Assembly (NCBI RefSeq): GCF_051846915.1
Contig: NZ_JBPYCR010000017.1
Span: 1-64,000 of the forward strand
Source: JBPYCR01 sp051846915
GTDB taxonomy: Bacteria; Bacillota; Bacilli; Bacillales; Amphibacillaceae
Length of the DNA stretch: 64,000 bases
Direction of reading: 5' to 3'
Shown here one piece after another: positions 24,187 to 32,908 of the stretch. Every line of letters starts with the position of its first letter. The first letter of the stretch is position 1. The position numbers and the translations under genes were made by a program. A model generated the notes under the pieces. That model did not search any database and was not told where the DNA came from. It worked only from the letters and a program-made list of their open reading frames with translations.

Positions 24187-24243
24187 AAAAAGGCCGTATC
24201 AACCAAAAACATGATAGATTACATACGGTTGAAATGGCCTTTA
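24187..24243 (+). terminator. Terminator after the small hypothetical gene
   Basis: AAAGGCC and GGCCTTT arms with inner GTATCAACC/GGTTGAAAT pairing, followed by an A/T-rich run. It could also terminate the leftward transporter unit, but that gene's stop lies 145 nt away. Confidence 0.6.
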
Positions 24244-24387
24244 TAGTAATTGTGATACTGTTCATTAATTTTAAGGTAATATATTTTTGATATATACTCT
24301 ATTCTTCATGCTTAAAATCATCGTTCCATTCAAATATGATTTCAAATATCTGCTTTCTTCTCCATTTTAAAAACCTGGGTGAAAATT

Positions 24388-25284
24388 TCACTTCATTTTT
24401 GCAAGCTTTTTATCCCCTTGATTGTTTTTCAAAAACACATAGAAAGATGCGCCGAATATAGCAATATAGCCAATAATGCTCCACATATCTGGAATCTGTC
24501 CGAACAGTACGATACTGATTAGTGCAGAATATACAACAGTGGAATAGAAAAAGATCGATATCTCTTTAGCAGGAGCGTATTTATAAGCAACTGTTATACC
24601 AAATTGTCCTACTGTTGCAAACACCCCTGCAGCTAAGAGGTAAATCCATTGCTTTAAAGTCATCGGTTCATAAAAAAGCACGACAAACGGTAGCAGACCC
24701 ATCGTCGTAAAAAAAGAAAAATAAAAAACAACCGTATAAAATTGTTCTTTATTTCCGAGCACTCGCAGGACTGTATAGGCACCTGCAGCAAAAAAGGCAG
24801 ATAGAAATCCGAGTAAATACGGAACAACTTCCACGTTGAAAGCAGGCTTTATAATAAAAAAGGTACCGATAAAAGCGATCACAATTGCAATAACTTGAAA
24901 TCGTCTTACATGCTCTTTCAGAAAGAGAGCTGCAAAAATCATCGTTAAAAACGGGCTCATTTTGTTAAGCATATCCGCATCCGAAAGAACGAGGTGATCA
25001 ATAGCATAAAAATTTAAAAGGATTCCAACTGCACCAAGTGCAGAGCGCAGCAATAAAAACTTTTGGTTTTCCTTCTTGCCAAACAGACGCTCTTTAAAAT
25101 ATTTAACAAACCCAAACGCAATGACCATCGAAACAGCATTACGGAATAATGTTTTTTGCACGGTAGGCACATCTCCTGATAGCTTCACAAACGCTGCCAT
25201 AAGAGAAAACCCAAATGCCGACAATAACAATAAAATAATTCCTTTATTTCTGTCACTCACAGGCTTCTCTAACCTCCAACTCAA
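24388..25284 (-). CDS. EamA/DMT-family transporter
   Basis: A 298-residue protein with ten membrane helices in two EamA repeats (residues about 12-145 and 150-285). The drug/metabolite transporter superfamily exports metabolites such as amino acids, nucleosides or drugs. The TTG start at 25284 has AAGGTGAT 9 nt before; a GTG 8 codons in is the alternative. Single gene; the substrate cannot be read from the sequence. Confidence 0.85.
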   Translation of the reverse strand: MSWRLEKPVSDRNKGIILLLLSAFGFSLMAAFVKLSGDVPTVQKTLFRNAVSMVIAFGFVKYFKERLFGKKENQKFLLLRSALGAVGILLNFYAIDHLVLSDADMLNKMSPFLTMIFAALFLKEHVRRFQVIAIVIAFIGTFFIIKPAFNVEVVPYLLGFLSAFFAAGAYTVLRVLGNKEQFYTVVFYFSFFTTMGLLPFVVLFYEPMTLKQWIYLLAAGVFATVGQFGITVAYKYAPAKEISIFFYSTVVYSALISIVLFGQIPDMWSIIGYIAIFGASFYVFLKNNQGDKKLAKMK

Positions 25285-25429
25285 TAAATCGTTATCACCT
25301 TCCCTATCTTAATATAAATGGTTTTATTTTGACAGAAAAGCACTTGATAGTATTTACTCAGCTCGTTTTCCATTAAAATTAGCATGCTAAAGTGTTTATT
25401 TTATATATGAAATAAGGTATACTCTAAGT

Positions 25430-25575
25430 AGAAAACCATACGATAATAAAAGACCGCCCATGCAGTTACATGGAACGGTCTGGCGTGTGATAGCCCTTCA
25501 AAGGGGCGACTCGCAAACGAATTAGAAATAACCACTCTATTGCTAGTCAGGCTCAAGGGTGGTTATTTTCTCTTT
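25430..25575 (+). ncRNA. Antisense antitoxin RNA, copy B
   Basis: The promoter has TTTATT at 25395-25400, a 17-nt spacer and TATACT at 25418-25423. The RNA has a strong hairpin (GACCGCCCATG...CATGGAACGGTC), AGCCCTTCAAAGGGGCGACTCGC and a terminator (AATAACCAC...GTGGTTATT). Its end overlaps the last codons of the toxin on the opposite strand, the arrangement of RatA/TxpA and BsrG/SR4. It should pair with toxin mRNA and promote its decay. Confidence 0.65.
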
Positions 25576-25643
25576 TCTGACAGAATAGCCACGACGACTG
25601 CTCCAAAAGTGAGCATTACAATCATTGACTCAAATACTGTCAT
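25563..25643 (-). CDS. Type I toxin, holin-like small membrane peptide
   Basis: A 26-residue peptide, MTVFESMIVMLTFGAV then VVAILSEKRK: one membrane helix and a basic end, typical of the TxpA/BsrG-like putative holin-like toxins. AGGGAGGTGAT is 5 nt before the ATG, an unusually strong site. A conserved leader (GCGAGCCACCACCC complement region, 25680-25700) precedes it. The facing antisense RNA lies at its 3' end. The intact frame and promoter suggest that this is the working copy of the group. Confidence 0.72.
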   Translation of the reverse strand: MTVFESMIVMLTFGAVVVAILSEKRK

Positions 25644-25768
25644 CAGGCATCACCTCCCTTCCTTTAAAAAAGGAAAGAAAGCGAGCCACCACCCATGAAA
25701 GCCTTATCACACTGCTTAAAGTATATCACACAAGAACGTTTGTTTCTATGTGTGATTTTAAAATTTTA

Positions 25769-25806
25769 AAACGAGGCCTGCCGGTTGGGCAAACCTCGTT
25801 TTTTCG
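25769..25806. terminator. Bidirectional terminator
   Basis: AAAACGAGG...CCTCGTTTT stem with TTTTTTCG on the plus side and TTTTAAAATTTT on the minus side. It lies just beyond the stop of the FAD/Rieske gene and ends that leftward transcript. Confidence 0.8.
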
Positions 25807-25809
25807 TCT

Positions 25810-27327
25810 TTACTTTTCATTTTCCGAGAATTTTTCAAGCGGTTCGGTAGCAGGGCCTGCAACAACTTCTCCTGTGGCATGAAAACGGGATCCATGGCAA
25901 GGACAGTCCCAAGTTTTATCTCCGTCATTCCAATTGACGTCACACCCCAAATGAGTGCAACTTATATTCAAGTAATGGAGTTTTCCCTCATTGTCTTTAA
26001 AGACACCAAATTTTTCTTCATCATCTTTTTCAATGATCGTCCCTTCTCCATTTTTGAGTTTTTCTATTTCTTTTGTATGCACAGAATTTCCATGGTTGCT
26101 CTCAGCGCTTTCTGTCTGTTGCAGCTCTTTGGCATCCGGTATATCTCGATGAGGATGAAACAATTCTGCATATGGATTTTCTCTTTTCATTACGAAATCT
26201 GTTAGAAGTTGCGCACCAATCGCTGCATTGGCTAGTCCCCACTTACTAAAGCCTGTTGCTACAAGGACATTTTCTTCCTCTGGATGAATTCGCCCAATCA
26301 TCGGCATGCGATCTTTTGTTATCATATCATGGGAAGACCAATGGGCAACTACTTTTTGTGTGTGAAAAGTCTCCTCGGCAACTTTTAATAATGTTTGATA
26401 CCGTTCAATGTCAGAACTCCCGTCTCCAACCGGGTGACTTTCCCCGCCGACAAGCATAAATTCCTTACCGTTTGATCGCATCGTACGAAACGTTCGCTTT
26501 GGATCATCACAATTGATATACATGCCATCCGGAAAGTCCTTTTCTCCTTCACATGCTAAGGCAAAAGAAATTTCCGGTTTCGTATTTTTCGCATAAAAAT
26601 TGTCAGGATCATGTGCTGGATAATGAGAAGCACAAATAGCTTGGCCGCACTGAATTGTATGGCCTGAGGCTGTTTTCACTGTTACGGGGTTGCCGTCATC
26701 TACTTCGGTAACAGCTGTTTGCTCATAAATTTTTACGTTCATTTTGTCCAGTTGCTCAACAATTCCAGCTAAAAAAGCAACCGGATGAAATTCATATTGT
26801 TCATGCATCACAACTGCAGCTTCTATGTCCATATTAACCGGCATATCTGTCGTGAACTTGCCATCAATCGATAATTGTTTATATGCTTCCGCTTCTTTTT
26901 TTACATATTCTGCTTGCTTTTTGGATTGTGTGTACACGTAAGCATCTTGTTTACGCAAGTCACAATCAATGTTATGTTTCTCGGCCATTTCCTTAATGAT
27001 ATTAATACCTTGCATATTAGCTTGATAATATAAATGTGCTTTTTCTTTACCGTGTCTTCGAATCAATTCATCATAGATAAGGTTATGCTGTGCGCTTAAT
27101 TTTGCTGTCGTAAACCCGGTCGTTCCATGCAACAATTCACGTGCCTCCACTAAAGCAACGCGTTTATTCGTTTTCGCTAATTCATAAGCAGTCATAATAC
27201 CAGCGATGCCTCCACCTATGATGGCAACATCGACGCCAAGATTTTGGTCAAGTTTAGGGAAATTTGGCACCTCTTGCGTCTGATGCCAAAATGACGCCGT
27301 ACTTTCAGGTAATTTCGCTTCAGACAT
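25810..27327 (-). CDS. FAD-dependent oxidoreductase with Rieske domain (YhfW-like)
   Basis: A 505-residue fusion. The N-terminal DAO-type flavin domain has the motif VAIIGGGIAGIMTAYELA near residue 33. The C-terminal Rieske [2Fe-2S] domain has CTHLGCDV and CPCHGSRF as cluster ligands. There is no signal peptide, so it works in the cytosol. The same architecture occurs in Bacillus YhfW, whose substrate is unknown. The ribosome binding site GGAGGG lies inside one arm of a long hairpin (27334-27397), so translation may be controlled. Confidence 0.9.
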   Translation of the reverse strand: MSEAKLPESTASFWHQTQEVPNFPKLDQNLGVDVAIIGGGIAGIMTAYELAKTNKRVALVEARELLHGTTGFTTAKLSAQHNLIYDELIRRHGKEKAHLYYQANMQGINIIKEMAEKHNIDCDLRKQDAYVYTQSKKQAEYVKKEAEAYKQLSIDGKFTTDMPVNMDIEAAVVMHEQYEFHPVAFLAGIVEQLDKMNVKIYEQTAVTEVDDGNPVTVKTASGHTIQCGQAICASHYPAHDPDNFYAKNTKPEISFALACEGEKDFPDGMYINCDDPKRTFRTMRSNGKEFMLVGGESHPVGDGSSDIERYQTLLKVAEETFHTQKVVAHWSSHDMITKDRMPMIGRIHPEEENVLVATGFSKWGLANAAIGAQLLTDFVMKRENPYAELFHPHRDIPDAKELQQTESAESNHGNSVHTKEIEKLKNGEGTIIEKDDEEKFGVFKDNEGKLHYLNISCTHLGCDVNWNDGDKTWDCPCHGSRFHATGEVVAGPATEPLEKFSENEK

Positions 27328-27333
27328 CTTTAA

Positions 27334-27397
27334 AACCCTCCTACATGTTTTATTCGTCTATTCCCATACTGTTGTGCGAATAAAACATGAGAGGGTT
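27334..27397 (-). promoter_or_regulatory. RBS-sequestering hairpin upstream of the FAD/Rieske gene
   Basis: In the leader the arm AACCCTC...CATGTTTTATTCG pairs with CGAATAAAACATG...GAGGGTT, about 20 bp with a small internal mismatch and a 20-nt loop. The second arm contains the Shine-Dalgarno GGAGGG. In the folded state ribosome access would be blocked. A protein operator is an alternative reading. Confidence 0.55.
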
Positions 27398-27462
27398 CAT
27401 AAAAAATTAAAATTTTTAATGTTGTTGGATTATCGGTGTGGGGTGGCAAATGGTTTGAATAC

Positions 27463-28431
27463 CTACTCCCCTATCAACGGATTTCCTGCATTATCAACCA
27501 TAGTGACTGCTTCATCAAGAACTTCTTGGGGTACAATAATTTCATTATGTTCATTATATTCATCTACTGTCACAGCGCCATCGATTCCAACGAAATATCC
27601 TAAGTCACCGTCTGATACTTGCCCTTCGTAATGGATATTATAATATTTTACATAAAACGTGTCTTTATCAATGGTGATCTTATAGGAATTGATCACATCT
27701 TCCAGTTCCATCGGAAATTCTTTGCCTATTTTTTGCAACATCTCGACTGCTCCACCGTATACAGATGTCATAAACTGATCATAAGCTCCTGAAAAAGTAA
27801 GCACGTATTCGTTCCCATCCTCCGACACTTCAAAATTCGAACTAAACGCTAAATGATTATCAAGAGTTGCTTCAACGACAAAAGGTGAAGGTTGCTGGGA
27901 CCCATTCGGATTGGGAATCGTACCCCAAGCTACATCGTGAACGGATGAATGAATATAATGAGAATCTGGCAACTCATAAACTTCCGATATAATTGGCTCA
28001 TTACTATTACTTTGAATTTCGAGGGCAAAATGCTTTGAATACGGTTCTTGCAGAAGCATCGTCATATCTATCGTTTTTTCCTCAATCACTTCTCTATCAT
28101 CGATTTTTTCATGGATATCCATACTTGCGTTCATATGAACACTTGTCAGTTCAGACATCGCTTCAAATGACTTTTGTAAAATATGTGCAGCATCAACTTC
28201 ACTGTCATCCTGTACGTCAGGCGCAACTGCTGCTTCTGACTCTTCATTTGCATCTGATTCTTCTGCTTCCCCCGTATCCTCTTTTTCTCCTGACTCATTA
28301 TCTTCTTCAAGTGCAACCACTGCTTCTTCCTCTGGCTCAGCCTTAATTCCTTCTGTACCGTCCGTCGATTCATTTTGACCACATGCCGCTAAAAGCCATG
28401 CAAAAAACAGACATACAATTACCTTTTTCAA
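27463..28431 (-). CDS. Lipoprotein with LppX/DUF6612-like domain
   Basis: A 322-residue lipoprotein: signal MKKVIVCLFFAWLLAAC with the lipobox Cys at residue 17, a very acidic linker (residues 20-80), then a beta-rich domain with AHILQKSFEAMSELTSVHMNAS. This resembles the outer-leaflet lipid- or ligand-binding DUF6612 group of Bacilli. It should be anchored outside the membrane. It is the second of two neighbouring leftward lipoprotein genes, which have separate leaders. The function is unknown. Confidence 0.7.
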   Translation of the reverse strand: MKKVIVCLFFAWLLAACGQNESTDGTEGIKAEPEEEAVVALEEDNESGEKEDTGEAEESDANEESEAAVAPDVQDDSEVDAAHILQKSFEAMSELTSVHMNASMDIHEKIDDREVIEEKTIDMTMLLQEPYSKHFALEIQSNSNEPIISEVYELPDSHYIHSSVHDVAWGTIPNPNGSQQPSPFVVEATLDNHLAFSSNFEVSEDGNEYVLTFSGAYDQFMTSVYGGAVEMLQKIGKEFPMELEDVINSYKITIDKDTFYVKYYNIHYEGQVSDGDLGYFVGIDGAVTVDEYNEHNEIIVPQEVLDEAVTMVDNAGNPLIGE

Positions 28432-28601
28432 GTTGGTTCCCCTCTCTCTTGTTCCTCAATACTTTAAAAAATAATGAACACTTCTACAAAACAGACTGGA
28501 TGCACTTTCTTATTATTTCATAAGGAGAAACAGTGGTTTCTTATAATGAGAATTGCTACAGTAATAAGCTCATTGCAGAATCACAATCTTTTTTTATGCC
28601 T

Positions 28602-29201
28602 TTACTTCGAAGGTAAACCATAAGTGATCGAGGCACTTTTCTCTTCAAGAGTACCTATATTGAATGAAAAGTATTCCGGTTCGTCGGATCCTGAGTCTCC
28701 TGCACCTAGCATATAACGCTTGCTACCATCCATTTCCGTTATATTTTCCAAATTGATCTCCAAACCTTTACTTTCAGCATAGTCTTTTACCGCATTATAT
28801 ACACTTTCAGAATCCTCTTTAAATGTAAATTGAACCGAATAGGAAGTTATATCATCCTCCGTTATTGTAGACGCCATTTGTAATGCAGCACTATCGGGAA
28901 TCGGAAAATCCGTTGGAAAGCCTTCGGGGATTTCCGTACCTTCTCCTGACTTTGATTCGAACTGTCCGTCATCTGTATCCATTTTCATCGTCATATTTCC
29001 TTCTTCATCAGATTCAATGCTCATACCGCCTTCTTCGCCATCTGTTCCTTCTACATCAACGTTGACTTTGCCATCTTTTAAATCTCCAACATCAATCGTT
29101 GTCTTTTCCCCGTCTTCCCCGTCAATAGTGAATTTTCCGCATCCCATGAGTAATACTCCTAAAACACCTATCATCAACAGCTTCATTGCATATCGCTTCA
29201 T
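28602..29201 (-). CDS. Acidic lipoprotein, hypothetical
   Basis: A 199-residue secreted lipoprotein: MKRYAMKLLMIGVLGVLLMGC with the lipobox Cys at residue 21, then Asp/Glu/Gly-rich repeats (TIDGEDGEKT, then GMSIESDEEGN) and a C-terminal domain starting near IPEGFPTDFPIP. The last portion (EDSESVYNAVKDYAESKGLE) resembles domains seen in other Bacillus lipoproteins. Good ribosome binding site (AAGGAGGAT). I cannot assign a function. Confidence 0.65.
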   Translation of the reverse strand: MKRYAMKLLMIGVLGVLLMGCGKFTIDGEDGEKTTIDVGDLKDGKVNVDVEGTDGEEGGMSIESDEEGNMTMKMDTDDGQFESKSGEGTEIPEGFPTDFPIPDSAALQMASTITEDDITSYSVQFTFKEDSESVYNAVKDYAESKGLEINLENITEMDGSKRYMLGAGDSGSDEPEYFSFNIGTLEEKSASITYGLPSK

Positions 29202-29557
29202 TATCTTGCATCCTCCTTTTTAATGCTCTAATCAGCTCCCTACATTATAAAGACACAAGGTTAACTCAACGTTAACTAATAAGAAATAGTTTTTTGGACC
29301 AGAAAACTTCATTCGTAATTATTTTCCAAAACCTACCTTCCCCCGAATATGTACATACACTTGATGAAAAAAAGACCTCCCGTAAGTTAAGGAAGCTTGT
29401 AATTAAACAATTTAAGATCGGATTAAAAAAATGCATAACAAAACAAAATAGCTCCAACCACCAAAAATACAGATGATTGAAGCCATTATAATGTAAACTG
29501 TCTCAATTCAGCTCTTTATTTTCTATCTATTTCAGCCACTCACTTTTGATAACAACC
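29202..29557. other. Intergenic region, 356 nt, nothing recognised
   Basis: A/T-rich sequence between a lipoprotein gene and the carboxymuconolactone-decarboxylase-like gene. It contains short open frames on both strands with no ribosome binding site and no terminator of note. The promoter of the lipoprotein gene must lie in its first 80 nt. Confidence 0.4.
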
Positions 29558-29968
29558 TTACTTATCAGCCGTTTTAACAGATACTCCTTCTTCTGCAAAC
29601 ACTTCCTTAGCAACTTTTAACGCATTGAGTACGCTCGGAAATCCGGTATACGGAATGAGGTGCATGATGCAACCGACAATCTCTTTCGGTGTCAAGCCTA
29701 CGGAAAGTCCAGTTTTCACATGCATGCCAATCTGCGGTTTACCTTGAGCCACAAGGGCTGTGATCGTAGTAAGTACTTTTTGCTTGTTATCCAGTCCCGG
29801 ACGTGCGTAAATGTCTCCAAAAGCAAACTCAACAACATATTTGCTTAAGTCCGGAGCGATATCTTTAAATGCTTCACCTATGTCCATAAAGCCAGTTGGG
29901 TTTTCATCGTCTGCTTGTGTCAGCTCCTGGATTTTATCTATCCCTTTTTGATAACGATCTTCTGCCAT
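29558..29968 (-). CDS. Carboxymuconolactone decarboxylase family protein
   Basis: A 136-residue all-alpha protein of the CMD/AhpD fold (GDIYARPGLDNKQKVLTTI, and VGCIMHLIPYTGFPSVLNAL). The CxxC pair of AhpD-type peroxidases is absent, so it is closer to the decarboxylase branch, though many members lack proven activity. Good ribosome binding site (AAGGGGGAT). It stands alone. Confidence 0.82.
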   Translation of the reverse strand: MAEDRYQKGIDKIQELTQADDENPTGFMDIGEAFKDIAPDLSKYVVEFAFGDIYARPGLDNKQKVLTTITALVAQGKPQIGMHVKTGLSVGLTPKEIVGCIMHLIPYTGFPSVLNALKVAKEVFAEEGVSVKTADK

Positions 29969-30204
29969 GTTAAAATCCCCCTTGATTTAATTGTTTTCCA
30001 TTTTGATTCATAAAATGATTAGAATCATCCCGAGAAATTCCATACTCCATAAAGCCCCAATGACCTTAAAAACTATGCTAGCATATAACTTTCGTAAAGA
30101 TAAGTAAAATGACTAATGGACGATTTCAAGGCTGCGCTCTGTTAAACAATCGGTTATTTGTAGCATAGAATACATTATTCTTATAATATAGGGGGATTTA
30201 AAAA

Positions 30205-30702
30205 ATGATACAATTTAACGGATTTCAAGGAACAGTAACAGCGATACACGACCTAGAGTCAGGAGATTACGGGAAAGGATGCGTAAAAATGGTATCTTTG
30301 CAAAACGAAGAAGGTGCACAAGTGAATTTCATTTTATCGCCTGACACCTATGTCGTTAATCAGGAAACGATTACCTTAGGCGACATCGTGACGGGATATT
30401 ATGATGCAAATGCACCCGCTATTCTAATTTATCCGCCACAATATCCAGCGCTTGTGATGGTTAAAGAACGTGTCAACCTCAATGTAAAAGTAAGCTACTT
30501 TGATAATAATCTTCTAAGTCAAGACGGCCAACTAAAAATAAACATACATCCCAATACACAAATCATTACAACAAACGGTCAAATATTCACCGGTACGCTC
30601 ACTAACCGAAACCTAATCGTCATTTACGGACCTTCTACGAAAAGCATCCCTGCACAAACGACACCTTATCAAGTTAGTGTGTTATGCTCTTATAATCGTT
30701 AA
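30205..30702 (+). CDS. Conserved hypothetical protein with repeated beta barrel-like segments
   Basis: A 165-residue beta-rich protein with FQGTVTAIHDLESG at the start and VTGYYDANAPAILIYPPQYP in the middle, a pattern I associate with an uncharacterised Bacillales/Clostridia family. There is no signal peptide or Cys cluster. GGGGGAT precedes the ATG. Its last 29 nt overlap the end of the facing Dus gene. The function is unknown. Confidence 0.65.
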   Translation: MIQFNGFQGTVTAIHDLESGDYGKGCVKMVSLQNEEGAQVNFILSPDTYVVNQETITLGDIVTGYYDANAPAILIYPPQYPALVMVKERVNLNVKVSYFDNNLLSQDGQLKINIHPNTQIITTNGQIFTGTLTNRNLIVIYGPSTKSIPAQTTPYQVSVLCSYNR

Positions 30703-31648
30703 GCACTGCACGCACTTCATCGGTAGATTCTGTCATCATTAATTGATTCCTTAACTCACTCGCACCCGGAAAGCCTTTGACATATACCTTAAAAAAACGA
30801 CGAAGTGGCTTAAATGGACGCGGATCCAATTCTTGTGAATATTTATCATGCAGGTCAAGCTGCAGCTTTAAAAGATCGAGCAATTCCTCGCTGGAATGAT
30901 CCCTTGGTTGTTTTTCAAAGGCGAAAGGGTTCTTAAAAACACCTCGTCCAATCATAACCCCGTCAACACCATATTGATTTACAAGTTCCATACCAGTTTG
31001 CCGGTCAGGTATATCTCCATTAATCGTCAAAAGCGTATCTGGTGCAATATCATCGCGAAGTTTTTTAATCTCCGGAATGAGCTCCCAATGAGCATCTACA
31101 TTGCTCATTTCTTTTTTTGTGCGAAGGTGAATGGAAAGATTAACGATGTCTTGCTCCAATATGTGCGTTAACCATTCACGCCACTCATCCACACGAGTAT
31201 ATCCAAGTCTTGTTTTCACACTTACAGGCAACCCCCCAGCTTTTGCTGCCTGTACGATGTTTGCTGCTGTTTCAGGGTGACGAATCAATCCGCTTCCTTT
31301 ACCTTGTGATGCCACATTCGCTACAGGGCACCCCATATTGATATCCACCCCTTTAAATCCCATCTCTGCCATTCCAATACTCATTTCTCGAAAGTGATCC
31401 GGTTTATCACCCCATATATGTGCAACAATCGGTTGTTCATCTTCTGTAAAAGTCAAACGTCCGCGCACACTAAAAATACCTTCCGGGTGGCAAAAACTCT
31501 CCGTGTTAGTAAACTCTGTAAAGAAAACATCCGGCCTGGCTGCTTCACTAATTACATGACGAAAAACGACATTCGTTACATCTTCCATTGGTGCCAGTAT
31601 AAAAAACGGTCGTGGTAGATCACGCCAAAAATTACTTTTCATATTCAA
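30674..31648 (-). CDS. tRNA-dihydrouridine synthase
   Basis: A 324-residue FMN enzyme that reduces uridine in tRNA D-loops. It has the FMN-barrel start ILAPMEDVTNVVFR, the catalytic Cys in INMGCPVANVASQGKGSGL, KTRLGY and the late phosphate-binding GVMIGRGVFKNPFAF. Compared with DusB it lacks the usual long C-terminal helical part order, and the HLRTKKEMS segment marks a separate Bacilli branch. It is monocistronic and overlaps the convergent gene by 29 nt. Confidence 0.9.
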   Translation of the reverse strand: MNMKSNFWRDLPRPFFILAPMEDVTNVVFRHVISEAARPDVFFTEFTNTESFCHPEGIFSVRGRLTFTEDEQPIVAHIWGDKPDHFREMSIGMAEMGFKGVDINMGCPVANVASQGKGSGLIRHPETAANIVQAAKAGGLPVSVKTRLGYTRVDEWREWLTHILEQDIVNLSIHLRTKKEMSNVDAHWELIPEIKKLRDDIAPDTLLTINGDIPDRQTGMELVNQYGVDGVMIGRGVFKNPFAFEKQPRDHSSEELLDLLKLQLDLHDKYSQELDPRPFKPLRRFFKVYVKGFPGASELRNQLMMTESTDEVRAVLNDYKSITH

Positions 31649-32139
31649 ACGCTATCCTTTCATATGGGATACCAGAATAAATGATGATCCCGAACCCTTT
31701 ATGTGAAACCAAAGATTTATTGGATTAAATTTAAAAATCATAATGTCCTTAAAAAAGTAGCTTCTCATTTGCTATTTTACTTTTTAACAAAACGAGTGAA
31801 CTTATTCCCATGAACAACTGTACCATTTTCTAGCCATTTTCGGAACTCAAATTTATCGAAGCATGAATAGTTTACATTATAAGTGGAAGATATTCCGTAC
31901 AAAAGTTTATTAAACTTACGAAAGGAACTTCTTGCCGGGCTTTTTTATTATTGTTTCTAACTTTATGACAAGCGTCGCACTGCCTGTGATGCGCGTTTCT
32001 ATCCCTGGTACACCAGCAGCATCACTATTGCTTTTATGGTTTCAACACTAATGAAGCATTACTTTTGAATTCGTTCTATTCTTAACGTAAAGTTAAATTA
32101 GTATAAATACACAACTATTACTCAAAGGAGACATTGAAA
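31649..32139. other. Intergenic region with a possible gene remnant
   Basis: No full gene. At about 31919-32047 the plus strand reads LPGFFIIVSNFMTSVALPVM and then VSIPGTPAASLLLLWFQH-stop. This is a hydrophobic run resembling part of a membrane transporter but without start or homologous neighbours. A hairpin AAAGTAG...CTATTTTAC lies near 31754-31787. A stretch at 31698-31715 (TTTATGTGAAACCA) matches the inner part of the IS30 end at 22670. Confidence 0.3.
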
Positions 32140-32478
32140 ATGAATTGGAAGGAAATTACGACAATCGAAGAATGGGACGAGATTTTAAACAATTCGACCA
32201 GTAAAGATCAAATCATTCTTAAGCACAGCACTACATGTCCAGTCAGTACGAATGCTCTAGATGAATACAATGCTTATTTAGAAGATCAGCCGAACGAAAA
32301 TATAGATTATACGTTAGTGAAGGTGAGAGAATCACGTCCTGTTTCCAACAAAATTGAAGAGGACTTAGGCGTTAAACACGAATCTCCACAAATCATTTAT
32401 ATAAAAGATCAAAAGAAATATTGGTCTACTACACATTGGTCCATTACAAAGGCTCATATGAAGGCAGTAATTGACTAA
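32140..32478 (+). CDS. ytxJ: Bacillithiol-system redox protein YtxJ
   Basis: A 112-residue thioredoxin-fold protein with the monothiol-type active site TTCPVS (Cys33) and the conserved HESPQIIYI segment, the cis-Pro strand. YtxJ is a bacilliredoxin-like protein (also called BrxC) that removes bacillithiol from proteins. The ATG at 32140 is preferred because AAAGGAG is 9 nt before. A degenerate copy is found at 33.8 kb. Confidence 0.87.
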   Translation: MNWKEITTIEEWDEILNNSTSKDQIILKHSTTCPVSTNALDEYNAYLEDQPNENIDYTLVKVRESRPVSNKIEEDLGVKHESPQIIYIKDQKKYWSTTHWSITKAHMKAVID

Positions 32479-32502
32479 GTGCAATCTAACCTACAGTACA
32501 AT

Positions 32503-32551
32503 ATTTTCAAAGAAGCAACTATTCGCTATGATTGCTTCTTTGAAAATTTTT
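32503..32551 (+). terminator. Terminator after ytxJ
   Basis: ATTTTCAAAGAAGCAA and TTGCTTCTTTGAAAAT arms followed by TTTTGTTTTAAT. It ends the ytxJ transcript cleanly, and the symmetric A/T flanks could act on the other strand. Confidence 0.85.
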
Positions 32552-32908
32552 GTTTTAATGGATAATATAGTGGAAAAATAACAGGTAAATTATCATTCTC
32601 GTATTCAGGATCAGTGATGAACTTCCTCGCTACACGGCAGCTATTGGAATTGCAAATATGTTTTTAAATTAATATTTATCTTAGCGTTTAACTGCTTAAC
32701 AAACGGGTAATTAGTAATTAAAAGTAATCAAAATAATTTGAAATCTTCATGCCATTTTAGGCGTGAATAATGTTATGTTAAGATTTTTGAAGTCTATTTA
32801 ATAATATAGGTTCAGTAGCAATTAATTATTAGGGAAGATCCTTTTTTTAAAAGTAAATTTTTGTATAGGTATTATAGGAAAGTAATAAAAATTAGCGGGA
32901 GGTCAAAT
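32552..32908. other. Intergenic region before opuAC
   Basis: A 357-nt A/T-rich stretch. No gene or clear promoter box stands out. GGGAGGT at 32898-32904 is the opuAC ribosome binding site. A short stretch near 32610-32670 could be a gene scrap but shows no motif I recognise. Confidence 0.35.

Noticed and set aside
28146..28382. A 78-codon frame inside the lipoprotein gene
   Set aside because: It is a shifted frame over the acidic linker, giving a Lys/Gln-rich sequence without start signals.
31698..31715. Another IS30 (type 2) insertion at the Dus promoter
   Set aside because: Only about 14 bases match the end and there is no partner or transposase. It is mentioned as a possible scar only.
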